Shown here piece by piece: positions 14,784 through 22,490 of a stretch of DNA of 22,490 bases. The notes below the pieces were generated by a model. The model worked only from the letters and a program-made list of their open reading frames with translations. It was not told the DNA's origin and ran no database searches. Each line of letters begins with the position of its first letter. The stretch's first letter is position 1. The stretch lies in NCBI GenBank assembly GCA_948745425.1, contig CAPZDM010000001.1:13745-36234 (forward strand), read 5' to 3'. A program made the position numbers and the translations under genes. This DNA comes from an uncultured Clostridia bacterium. Lineage in GTDB: Bacteria; Bacillota; Clostridia; TANB77; CAG-508.

Positions 14784-15515
14784 ATGATTGATATAATAAA
14801 TGTATCGAAAGAATACAGAAAAAATTCGAAAGTAGTAGAAAATATTAATCTAAGAATAAACGATGGAGAAATTTTTGGATTTATAGGGCCAAACGGAGCA
14901 GGGAAGACCACAACAATAAAAATGATGACAGGGATTTTAGACATTGATGAAGGAGACATTTTAATAGATAGTAAAAGTATAAAGAAAAAACCTGTAGTGG
15001 CGAAAAAGAGATTTGGATTTGTCCCAGATGACCCAAATATGTTTTTAAAACTAACAGGAATAGATTATTTAAATTTCATTGCAGACATTTATGAAATAAG
15101 TGAAAAAGAAAGAATAGATAAAATAGAAGAAATCACAAAAGAATTTGAGATATATGATGCACTAGAAGATAAAATACAAAGTTATTCACATGGAATGAGA
15201 CAAAAAATTATAATATGTGGACTACTATTACATAATCCACAAAATTGGATTTTAGATGAACCTTTAACAGGACTTGACCCAAAATCATCATTTAAACTAA
15301 AGAATATGATGAAAGAACATGTAAAGAATGGTAAATGTGTATTTTTCTCAACACATGTTTTAGAAGTTGCAGAAAGACTATGTGATAGAATAGGAATTAT
15401 AAATAAAGGAAAGATAATTTTTGTAGGAACTTATGATGAAATGAAAAAAAGACTTGGAGGAGACGGTTCTCTAGAAGAGTTATTTATGGAGATTACAGGA
15501 AATGAAGAAAAATAA
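14784..15515 (+). CDS. ABC transporter ATP-binding protein
   Basis: 243 residues. Walker A is G35-P-N-G-A-G-K-T42, the signature is S135-H-G-M-R-Q (a usual variant in this exporter group), Walker B ends in D158-E159, the D-loop is GLDP, and the switch histidine is H191 in STHVLE. The C-terminal extension is short. It energises the membrane protein encoded next, with which it overlaps by 14 bases. AAGGAGA stands before the ATG. This type of ATPase works with ABC-2-like exporters for peptides, lipids or drugs; the substrate is unknown. Its own promoter and the REP-like element before it suggest it is a separate unit within the secretion locus, not part of the T4SS. Confidence 0.93.
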   Translation: MIDIINVSKEYRKNSKVVENINLRINDGEIFGFIGPNGAGKTTTIKMMTGILDIDEGDILIDSKSIKKKPVVAKKRFGFVPDDPNMFLKLTGIDYLNFIADIYEISEKERIDKIEEITKEFEIYDALEDKIQSYSHGMRQKIIICGLLLHNPQNWILDEPLTGLDPKSSFKLKNMMKEHVKNGKCVFFSTHVLEVAERLCDRIGIINKGKIIFVGTYDEMKKRLGGDGSLEELFMEITGNEEK

Positions 15516-17226
15516 GAAGATATTTAACTTACTAAAAACAATGTTAAAGACCTCATATGATACAAGTGGTATAATAGATAGTGATACTAAAAAATTAAAT
15601 AAAAAATCAATAAAGGTTTGGATAATAGGATTAGTATTTGTTATAACAATTTATCTAAGTTATATAATTATAAATTCATTAAAGGAAATTGGTATACCCA
15701 ATATTTTTTTAGATGCGTTTTTTCTATTATTGCAAATATTGGTTATGTTTCAAACTATATTATTAGTAATAAATGTATTATATTTTTCAAAAGATATAGA
15801 AAATTACTTAAGTCTACCAATATCTAGCAGAAAACTATTAATAACTAAATTTTCTGTAATGTTAAGCATTATATTTGGAGTACAAATAATAATATTTTTG
15901 CCTTCTCTATTTATATATGGGGTGAGAACTTTTCAAGATATCTTATTTTATCCACTAACCGTAATTGTACTAGCATTAGTATCTATATTCTTATCAACAA
16001 TAGTTTCTATTGTAATGATATTTGTAATGAGGTTATTTAGATTTATAAAAAGCAAATACTTATATCAAAATATAGTAATTTTAGTAATGACAATTATTAT
16101 ATTTTTACCAGTAATAAATGTTTTAAATATAAGTAACATAAGTTTAGATAGTCAAATAACAGTAGAAAACCAAGCATATAATGAGGAAACTAGAGAATAT
16201 GAAACACAAGCAGTACAACAAATAAGAACTATGTTTAAAACTGTAAAAGATACAAATAAATGCTTTATTGTTACAGGATTAGGTGTAAAAGCATTATCAG
16301 ACATCAACTTTAATACTATTATATATATTTTAGAAATCTTAGGGCTAGATTTATTAGCTATAGCAATTTTTTTAAGTATAGGAAGATTTACATATATAAA
16401 AGATATATTATGGAATTTATCAATGTTTGATAAAAAGAAAAATAAAAAAGTCAAGTTATATAAAAGATGTAAAGTAAGAAATAAAAATTATGCGTATTTT
16501 AGAAATGAAATAAAAGCAATCATAAAAAATCCTACATATTTTATGCATTACATTTATAATATACTAATTGTATTAATTTCTATTGTAGGTTTTACAGCAA
16601 CAATATTTCCTATAGTGGTACAAGCAATAATAGATGTAGGAGGAGAGGAAGTATTTAATGAAATAACATTTGGATTTGGCGAATTTTCATTTATAATAGG
16701 ATTAATTCAAGTAATGTTCACATTATCATCACTATCTTTAACAGCAATATCAAGATATGGTAAAAATGCGATATTTTTTAAATACATACCAATCAAATTT
16801 AGTACACAATTCAGGTTAAAAAATATGCCACAATTAATTATGAATACAATAATAGTAATAATAATATTAGGAACAATACATTATTTAATACCTGCCATTA
16901 ATAATTTATATATTTTACTTATGTTCGTTATATCTATGTTATTAAATATAATCAATACAAACATATTATTAATTTTAGATTTATTAAGACCTAATTTGAA
17001 CTATGAAAATGAAATCACAGTTATAAAACAAAACGACAATAAACTATTCCAATACATTTTAACAGTTGTAAGTTGTTTGATAATATGGTATTTAAAAGAA
17101 ATAACAAAAGAAACAAATTTAAATACATCTATAATAATAGAGATGATTGTATTTAGCGTAATAGTAATAGGTATGGAAATCTTTATAAGCAAAAAAAGTA
17201 ATAGATTATTCAAGAAAATAATTTGA
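15502..17226 (+). CDS. ABC exporter permease, multi-pass
   Basis: 574 residues with about 12 hydrophobic segments. After a cytoplasmic N-terminus (about 35 residues), six helices lie in 37-235. A loop with acidic residues follows (near 217-245, ITVENQAYNEETREYETQ), then the second half holds further helices to residue 570. It overlaps the ATPase gene by 14 bases, which couples translation and marks it as the partner permease. The shape fits large single-chain exporters of low-GC Firmicutes rather than the shorter ABC-2 permeases with six helices. No catalytic or ligand residues can be named, and the substrate is unknown. No clear terminator follows; the next promoter signal is at 17276. Confidence 0.85.
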   Translation: MKKNKKIFNLLKTMLKTSYDTSGIIDSDTKKLNKKSIKVWIIGLVFVITIYLSYIIINSLKEIGIPNIFLDAFFLLLQILVMFQTILLVINVLYFSKDIENYLSLPISSRKLLITKFSVMLSIIFGVQIIIFLPSLFIYGVRTFQDILFYPLTVIVLALVSIFLSTIVSIVMIFVMRLFRFIKSKYLYQNIVILVMTIIIFLPVINVLNISNISLDSQITVENQAYNEETREYETQAVQQIRTMFKTVKDTNKCFIVTGLGVKALSDINFNTIIYILEILGLDLLAIAIFLSIGRFTYIKDILWNLSMFDKKKNKKVKLYKRCKVRNKNYAYFRNEIKAIIKNPTYFMHYIYNILIVLISIVGFTATIFPIVVQAIIDVGGEEVFNEITFGFGEFSFIIGLIQVMFTLSSLSLTAISRYGKNAIFFKYIPIKFSTQFRLKNMPQLIMNTIIVIIILGTIHYLIPAINNLYILLMFVISMLLNIINTNILLILDLLRPNLNYENEITVIKQNDNKLFQYILTVVSCLIIWYLKEITKETNLNTSIIIEMIVFSVIVIGMEIFISKKSNRLFKKII

Positions 17227-17275
17227 TTGTACTCTTATTATTTTGACGTAAAATGTAGAAAAATAGCTATAAATA

Positions 17276-17284
17276 TGTTATAAT
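17276..17284 (+). promoter_or_regulatory. Extended -10 promoter before the VirB8-like gene
   Basis: TGTTATAAT at 17276-17284 matches the word at 7031-7039. A TTGACG at 17243-17248 is too far upstream (30 bases) to serve as its -35, but could pair with TATAAA at 17268-17273 at 19-base spacing. The leader to 17336 is about 45 bases. Confidence 0.5.
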
Positions 17285-17335
17285 TTTATTATGGGAAAAA
17301 ATAAGATAGACGTACTTTAAGAAAGGACAAATAAT

Positions 17336-18295
17336 ATGTTTAATTTGGTAAGATGGTATAATCAAAACAGAGGAAAATTCTGGTTAACAATATTAATAAT
17401 AATTGGAATAATTTTTTTTATTCAAGTAATAAATAATTTTTATAAAAACAAAGATACAAATAGAGATGAAGTTAATATGTCATCAACTACAACAAATAAC
17501 GAAATAGGTGGTAAGATAGAGAGCTCAACATCATTAATAGAAGGATCTGGAGTATCAAATAAGAAGTTAGAAAAAGACACAAAAATAATTGATACCTTTA
17601 TAAAATATTGTAATTCAGGGCAAGTAGAGAATGCTTACAATTTATTAACAGATGAATGTAAACAAGAGGTATTTCCAAGTTTAGATAGTTTTAAAAACAA
17701 ATATTACAATAATGTATTTAAAACATATAAAACATACAGTTTACAAAATTGGTTTGGGGCTACATATAAAGTAAAACTAACAGAAGATGCATTAACCACA
17801 GGAAAAGTGAGTTCAAATTCAGCATATTTTCAAGAATATATGACTGTAATAGATAAAGACTCAGAATACAAATTAAATATTAATAATTATATAGGAAGAA
17901 CAGAAATAAATAAAACTGCTAATGTTAAAGGAATAGCTATAAATATAGTAAGTAAAGAAACATACATGGATTATTCAGAATATAGCATAAAAGTTCAGAA
18001 TGCTACAGATAAGACAATATTATTAGATAATGGAAAAACAACAGATAATATATATTTATTAGATGAAAAAGATGTGCCAGAATATGCAAATACAGGAGAG
18101 ATAATATATAGTAGCCTAAAAATATCTCCAAGGGAAATAAAAAGATATACTTTTAAATTTTCAAACAGTTATTCTAATACAAGAGTAATGAAATATTTAG
18201 AATTTAAAAATGTAATAATGGACTATGATGAATATAATAAGACAATTGATAAAGATAATTATGATAAATTCACAACAATAACAGTAAATGTATAA
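17336..18295 (+). CDS. Single-pass membrane protein with NTF2-like (VirB8/TcpC-like) domain
   Basis: 319 residues: a short cytoplasmic end, one membrane helix (about 15-34), a linker rich in S, T and N (40-75), then an NTF2-like unit beginning near residue 82 with IIDTFIKYCNSGQVENAYNLLTDE (84-107) and PSLDSFKNKY. A beta-rich C-terminal part (about 185-319) follows, with alternating polar and hydrophobic residues. This layout, inner helix plus extracytoplasmic NTF2-like domains, is that of VirB8 and TcpC, which scaffold T4SS channels. The YNLL unit recurs in the 21164 gene, tying both to one system. It is 35 bases from the hydrolase gene, so they form an operon. The VirB8 assignment rests on architecture, not a diagnostic motif. 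Confidence 0.65.
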   Translation: MFNLVRWYNQNRGKFWLTILIIIGIIFFIQVINNFYKNKDTNRDEVNMSSTTTNNEIGGKIESSTSLIEGSGVSNKKLEKDTKIIDTFIKYCNSGQVENAYNLLTDECKQEVFPSLDSFKNKYYNNVFKTYKTYSLQNWFGATYKVKLTEDALTTGKVSSNSAYFQEYMTVIDKDSEYKLNINNYIGRTEINKTANVKGIAINIVSKETYMDYSEYSIKVQNATDKTILLDNGKTTDNIYLLDEKDVPEYANTGEIIYSSLKISPREIKRYTFKFSNSYSNTRVMKYLEFKNVIMDYDEYNKTIDKDNYDKFTTITVNV

Positions 18296-18330
18296 AAAGT
18301 AAAAGAAATATACATAGAAAGGAGGGGACT

Positions 18331-21048
18331 ATGGGGAGAGTATTAGATTATATATTAAATCATAAAAAACGTATGCTAAAATTTGTTTTAATTATTGTAT
18401 GTATTATAGTTATAATAATGTTTGGTGCTTTCCAATATCTTATAACATTAGATGATGGTATAGAAAATGATGCTGACCCTAAAAATGTTCCTTCTACTGT
18501 AAAAAATTATCTTGCTGAATCAGCCTTAGATGGTTATCTAGATAATGCACGAGATTTAAAAACAAAACCTTCAAAAAGTGGAGGATATGCATTAGATGTT
18601 GATTTAGATGAAATTACAGATAATATAATAAAAGCACTGAATGAATATGATGGAAGATTAAATATATATTTAAGCAAAGGCAATATGCATGAATATTTAA
18701 AAAAGATGATTAAAGCACAATATATAACACAATATCCTGATTTAAGAAGTGCAGACAAAATAGGAACTGAAGTTCCAGAAGGTGAATTTCAAGGAGTTAT
18801 ACAATTTAATAGGCATAAAAGTGATGGAGAAGAACAACTCTTAGAATATATTCCATTAGGAGAAGAAGACTCAGTAAGCCAAGATACTTTATATGGACTT
18901 ATTAATAAAGCAAATAGTGAAAAATCAACTTCAGAAGATGTTATAAAAAGTACAAGGGACAAGCTATTAAGATATTTTTCAGTAGACCCACAAGGAAATT
19001 TAATTGTAGTTAATTGGAGTGAAATAATAACTAAAAATGCAAAAGGGGAATATGAAGTAGAATATCCAGGAAGATCTACAGAAGTTGATTATTTAGAAAA
19101 AGATATGGAATATCTAAATGATGCAGAACAAGAAATTACTTATGAGTATTTTGCACATAGCATTAATTATAAATCTTCAATGTCAAAATATACAATGCCA
19201 TTTAATTATTTATGGGCTTTTCTAGTTTGTGGTAGGGATGAAGAATTTATTAGTGATTTTGCAGACCTTGTATTAGATAGTAAAATAGTAATAAGTATAT
19301 ATGATAATTTAACAGAAATGGAAGAAACAACAATAGATGCTTATAATGATAATAGGTGGGAACAAGTTAAAAATGCTAAAAGAACAGTAATCGGTGGACA
19401 TGTTACAGCTTTTAGTGAAGGACCTTGGAATGACCCTGAGTTAGTAAGTACAATGCATAAATATGAAATAAATTATACAAAAACATATACAAATTCAATA
19501 GATATATCTGTTACAGATTTAGATATATGGTATATGCAATATCTTGTTAGTTATACATATGAAGTAGAAGATACAGGAGAAGAAAAAGAAACCGAGCATT
19601 TAGATCCTATTGATAATGATCCTGTGTATGTAGAAGGAGAATGGAGAACTGTTAATCAGGAAGAAGATTCAGAAGAAGATAAACAAGAGAAAACAGACCT
19701 AATTGTTCAAAATGTATATACACAACGTACATTTACAAATATTTATAGATGTATAATGTATAAATATACATTAAATGGAGATCCACAAGTAAAAGAAAAA
19801 ACTGACCCTAAATTAAAAGAAGGAGATGAAGGATATCCAAACTTTTGCACACTATATTTAAACTCTCAGGCAGCAATGAGAAACATAAATGGTGTTGAAT
19901 CATGGCTATTTACGATTATTGAAAATAATTCAGATACAACCAACATGCTTGAATTAACAAAATATATGTTATATTGTGCACTTGGTACAGATTTTGGAGT
20001 AAAATCTTTTGATTTTGATAATTTATATCCAACACTAGAAGTTGGTGATTTATATGGAGATACAATTGAAGAACAAATCTGGTTTGCATTACTTGATGCT
20101 GGATATTCTAAAGAAGCAGCAGCAGGGGTATTAGGAAATTTAAAACAGGAATCAGGGATAAGAACTAATAATCTACAAAACAGTTACGAGTCTGTATTAC
20201 ATATGAATGACGAACAATATACACAAGCTGTAGATAGTGGAACATATACAAAATTTATAAATGATGGTTGTGGTTATGGTTTAGCACAATGGACTTCTTC
20301 AGGAAGAAAACAAGGTTTATATAATTTTGCAAAAAATATAAGAGGTGTAAGCATAAGTGACCAAAGCATGCAAATAGAATACCTATTAGGGGAAATTTCT
20401 CCAAGTGGTGGTGCAGAAGGATATGCAAAATTCCAAATGGGTTCACCTCGAGACGGATATACATATTCTTCTTGGACAAATGCTAGTACTCCAGAAGATG
20501 CAGCAGTAGCATTTTGTAAAGTATTTGAAAGAGCAGGGGTTGAAAGTCTATCAAATAGAAAAAAATATGCTAGAGAATTTTATGATAAATACCAAAATCT
20601 ATCAAAGAGTAGTACATATATTGGAGATATACCATTAACAGGTGAAAATAAACAGAGAATGTTTAATCTTCTTAATGATGCAGTAAGAATAGCTAATGAT
20701 GATAGATATGGATATAGCCAAGAAAAAAGAGATGAGGAATTCTATTATGATTGTTCTAGTTTGGTACGTAGGTTATATCAAAAGCACTTTAATATTAGTG
20801 TACCAAATACTACTGCAGACTATCCTAAGTATGAGAGATATAAAGTTGGACCTGCAAAAGGTGTATCTTTACAACCAGGAGATGTATTATGGAGAAGAAG
20901 AGGTAGTGAAGGACATGTTGTTATATATATAGGAAATGGAAACTATGTAGCAGCTCATTCAGCTAAAAGACCAAAAGCTTCTCAAATTACAGTATATCAA
21001 GATAATCCAGCAAATTATATGTATGTTTATAGATTTATTGGAAATTAA
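18331..21048 (+). CDS. Membrane-anchored bifunctional cell wall hydrolase (lysozyme-like plus NlpC/P60), VirB1-like role
   Basis: 905 residues. A basic N-terminus and one helix (about 17-38) anchor a large extracytoplasmic region. Residues 40-570 are unrecognised and acidic in places (about 440-455). Residues about 580-755 resemble the phage tail lysozyme fold: WFALLDAGYSKEAAAGVLGNLKQESG, with E607 as the probable catalytic acid, then GYGLAQWTSSGRK. Residues about 775-905 form an NlpC/P60 peptidase with catalytic C808 (YYDCSSLV), H862 (GHVVIYIG) and H876 (AAHS). It should cut both glycan and peptide bonds so that the secretion channel can cross the wall, as VirB1-like/Orf14-like hydrolases do. 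AAAGGAGGGG precedes the ATG closely. It is much longer than usual conjugation hydrolases because of the unexplained 40-570 region. Confidence 0.88.
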   Translation: MGRVLDYILNHKKRMLKFVLIIVCIIVIIMFGAFQYLITLDDGIENDADPKNVPSTVKNYLAESALDGYLDNARDLKTKPSKSGGYALDVDLDEITDNIIKALNEYDGRLNIYLSKGNMHEYLKKMIKAQYITQYPDLRSADKIGTEVPEGEFQGVIQFNRHKSDGEEQLLEYIPLGEEDSVSQDTLYGLINKANSEKSTSEDVIKSTRDKLLRYFSVDPQGNLIVVNWSEIITKNAKGEYEVEYPGRSTEVDYLEKDMEYLNDAEQEITYEYFAHSINYKSSMSKYTMPFNYLWAFLVCGRDEEFISDFADLVLDSKIVISIYDNLTEMEETTIDAYNDNRWEQVKNAKRTVIGGHVTAFSEGPWNDPELVSTMHKYEINYTKTYTNSIDISVTDLDIWYMQYLVSYTYEVEDTGEEKETEHLDPIDNDPVYVEGEWRTVNQEEDSEEDKQEKTDLIVQNVYTQRTFTNIYRCIMYKYTLNGDPQVKEKTDPKLKEGDEGYPNFCTLYLNSQAAMRNINGVESWLFTIIENNSDTTNMLELTKYMLYCALGTDFGVKSFDFDNLYPTLEVGDLYGDTIEEQIWFALLDAGYSKEAAAGVLGNLKQESGIRTNNLQNSYESVLHMNDEQYTQAVDSGTYTKFINDGCGYGLAQWTSSGRKQGLYNFAKNIRGVSISDQSMQIEYLLGEISPSGGAEGYAKFQMGSPRDGYTYSSWTNASTPEDAAVAFCKVFERAGVESLSNRKKYAREFYDKYQNLSKSSTYIGDIPLTGENKQRMFNLLNDAVRIANDDRYGYSQEKRDEEFYYDCSSLVRRLYQKHFNISVPNTTADYPKYERYKVGPAKGVSLQPGDVLWRRRGSEGHVVIYIGNGNYVAAHSAKRPKASQITVYQDNPANYMYVYRFIGN

Positions 21049-21064
21049 TAAAAAACATATTACC

Positions 21065-21120
21065 CTTCTTCAGAAAAACATTATGGAGGGAGAGATTTTA
21101 TCATCCCTCATCTGAGGAAG
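21065..21120 (+). other. Nested hairpin in the leader of the last gene
   Basis: CTTCTTCAGA (21065-21074) pairs with TCTGAGGAAG (21111-21120) with one wobble. Inside it GAGGGA (21086-21091) pairs with TCCCTC (21104-21109). No T-run follows, so it is not a terminator. It could be an RNA processing or stability element that sets the level of the downstream gene relative to the hydrolase. Confidence 0.45.
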
Positions 21121-21163
21121 AATTAAAATATAAACCATAATATTAATAGGAGAGTGTACAAAT

Positions 21164-22477
21164 ATGAAAAAGATTATAATTGCAATAATAATTATTTTAA
21201 TATTACTTATGGTTACTACTGGTATATTACTATTTATACTTAAAAATAATGAACCAGAAGAAGAAGAAAATGTACAAGGGGATGTTGGATTAGATATTAA
21301 CTTTAAAGAAACAACTATAGAGCCAGTAATTGATAATATAAGTTTTTTCACAATTCAAAATTGTATACAAGGATATCTAAATACAATAAACTTAAAAAGT
21401 TCAAGTTATTATGATAATTATGATAGGCAAATAGTTACCAATAATGAAATAGAGAATAACATATATAATCTCCTAAGTGAAGAATATATTAAAGAAAACT
21501 CTATAACAACAAATAATGTATTTAATTATATAGATAAAGTAGAAAAAGATTTAATATTTGTGCCTTTAAAAATGAATACATTAATGCTTCAAAACATGAC
21601 TAAATATGCAGTATATGGATTTTGCATAGACTGGGATAATGAATATGTAAAAGATTTATATTTTATAGTAAATGTAGATGATGAAAATAAAACATATTCA
21701 ATAACACCATTAAATTCAGAAACATACAAATCTATAAATGACATAAAACTAAACAAAACAGAATTTAAAATAGAAAGTAAAGATGGCATTAATAATATAA
21801 CAAACCAAGCAATTACAGACCAATATTTGTGTGGACAATACTTATTAATACAAAAAAGATTAATGCTATCAAGACCAGAAATTTCATATAATTATTTAGA
21901 CGAAGAATACAAAAATAAAAGGTTTGGGACATTAGAAAATTATAAAAAATATATATCAGAAAATAAAGCACATATACTAAAAATGGTATTAAAGGGATAT
22001 CAAGTAGAAAGAATTGGAGAAGATACACAATATATGTGTAAAGACCAGTATGGAAACTACTATCTATTTAATACTAAAGAAGTCTTAAACTATAAAGTTT
22101 TACTAGATATTTATACAGTAGAACAAGAAACAGCAATAAAAGCATATGCAGGATATAACGATAGACAGAAAATAGCCTATAATGTAAACAAATGGGTACA
22201 AATGGTAAATAACAAAGACTATCAAGGAATGTACAACTTATTAAACGCTACATTTAGAAACAATAATTGGACATCTGTACAAGAATTTGAAAACTTTATA
22301 AAACAAAATTATCCATCATATTATGAAGCAGAATATGGAAAATATGAAGAAAACGGAGAAAGTGCAGTTCAAACAATAACATTAAAAGACATAGAAGGAA
22401 AAGAACAAAACAAAACAGTAACACTAATAATAAAACTAAAAGAAGGGATGGACTTTGAAATGTCGATAGCAGTGTAA
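21164..22477 (+). CDS. Second VirB8-like membrane protein with repeated NTF2-like units
   Basis: 437 residues: one membrane helix (about 3-26), an acidic linker (PEEEEN, 31-36), then an extracytoplasmic region that appears to hold two to three related units. The repeated word is YNLLSEEY (101-108), YNYLDEEYKNKRFGTLENYKKYI (242-264) and YNLLNATFRNNNWTSVQEFENFI (357-379). The same word is found in the 17336 gene product (AYNLLTDE). This suggests NTF2-like repeats as in VirB8/TcpC-type scaffolds. AGGAGAG (21148-21154) lies nine bases before the ATG. The gap of 115 bases after the hydrolase gene contains a structured element and no clear promoter, so co-transcription is probable. The gene ends 13 bases before the window end. 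Exact role unknown. Confidence 0.6.
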   Translation: MKKIIIAIIIILILLMVTTGILLFILKNNEPEEEENVQGDVGLDINFKETTIEPVIDNISFFTIQNCIQGYLNTINLKSSSYYDNYDRQIVTNNEIENNIYNLLSEEYIKENSITTNNVFNYIDKVEKDLIFVPLKMNTLMLQNMTKYAVYGFCIDWDNEYVKDLYFIVNVDDENKTYSITPLNSETYKSINDIKLNKTEFKIESKDGINNITNQAITDQYLCGQYLLIQKRLMLSRPEISYNYLDEEYKNKRFGTLENYKKYISENKAHILKMVLKGYQVERIGEDTQYMCKDQYGNYYLFNTKEVLNYKVLLDIYTVEQETAIKAYAGYNDRQKIAYNVNKWVQMVNNKDYQGMYNLLNATFRNNNWTSVQEFENFIKQNYPSYYEAEYGKYEENGESAVQTITLKDIEGKEQNKTVTLIIKLKEGMDFEMSIAV

Positions 22478-22490
22478 AAGACATTTTAAA

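Noticed and set aside
15180..15200. Unusual ABC signature (SHGMRQ instead of SGGQ)
   Set aside because: This variant is common in ABC-2-type exporter ATPases, so it does not suggest an inactive protein.
4666..22477. Prophage or phage tail module suggested by the lysozyme-like domain
   Set aside because: No capsid, terminase, tail or holin genes; the lysozyme-like domain is fused to NlpC/P60 and a membrane anchor, next to VirB4, which fits a T4SS hydrolase.
1..22490. tRNA, rRNA or CRISPR genes
   Set aside because: No cloverleaf-like, rRNA-like or regularly spaced repeat signal was found on either strand.

Overview
The window comes from a very AT-rich, low-GC Gram-positive bacterium. Coding DNA is dense in AAA, ATA, TTA and AGA codons, nearly every gene has a strong AGGAGG-type ribosome binding site, and many promoters are close to the TTGACA-N17-TATAAT consensus. 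A Spo0E-like gene and the paired M16 peptidases (YmfF/YmfH type) point to a spore-forming-lineage Clostridia, perhaps an uncultivated gut clade. The genus cannot be fixed from the sequence alone.

Layout. Positions 1-340 hold two copies of a structured repeat and a terminator. Positions 335-730 carry what looks like a complete type I toxin-antitoxin locus: a 26-codon hydrophobic peptide gene, two hairpins with complementary loops, and a short antisense RNA with tandem promoters. Positions 903-3603 encode two M16-family proteins, closed by a strong bidirectional terminator. A small unidentified membrane protein lies on the minus strand (3658-4059), followed by a 57-residue Spo0E-like protein (4369-4542).

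From 4550 to the end the window is dominated by a type IV secretion-like (T4SS) gene set: three small VirB2-like pilin candidates (4666-5935), a PrgI/VirB3-like protein, a TraC-like membrane protein resembling the VirB4 N-terminal domain, a VirB4 ATPase, a 1322-residue VirB6/TrbL-like polytopic protein with a long low-complexity tail, a single-pass NTF2/VirB8-like protein, a 905-residue membrane-anchored cell wall hydrolase (phage-tail-lysozyme-like plus NlpC/P60), and a second VirB8-like protein with repeated NTF2-like units. Two unrelated units interrupt the set: a zinc-dependent phospholipase C-like protein (6188-6841), and an ABC exporter ATPase and permease (14784-17226). Each sits just downstream of a copy of the same REP-like palindromic element, and each has its own promoter.

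How the parts may work together: the VirB2-like proteins would form a surface or channel subunit, VirB4 with the TraC-like protein would power assembly, VirB6/PrgI/VirB8-like proteins would form the membrane channel, and the hydrolase would open the thick peptidoglycan. No relaxase, coupling protein (VirD4), integrase or origin of transfer is visible here, so conjugation is not demonstrated. The locus may be the structural part of a conjugative element that continues outside the window, or a dedicated secretion/surface apparatus.
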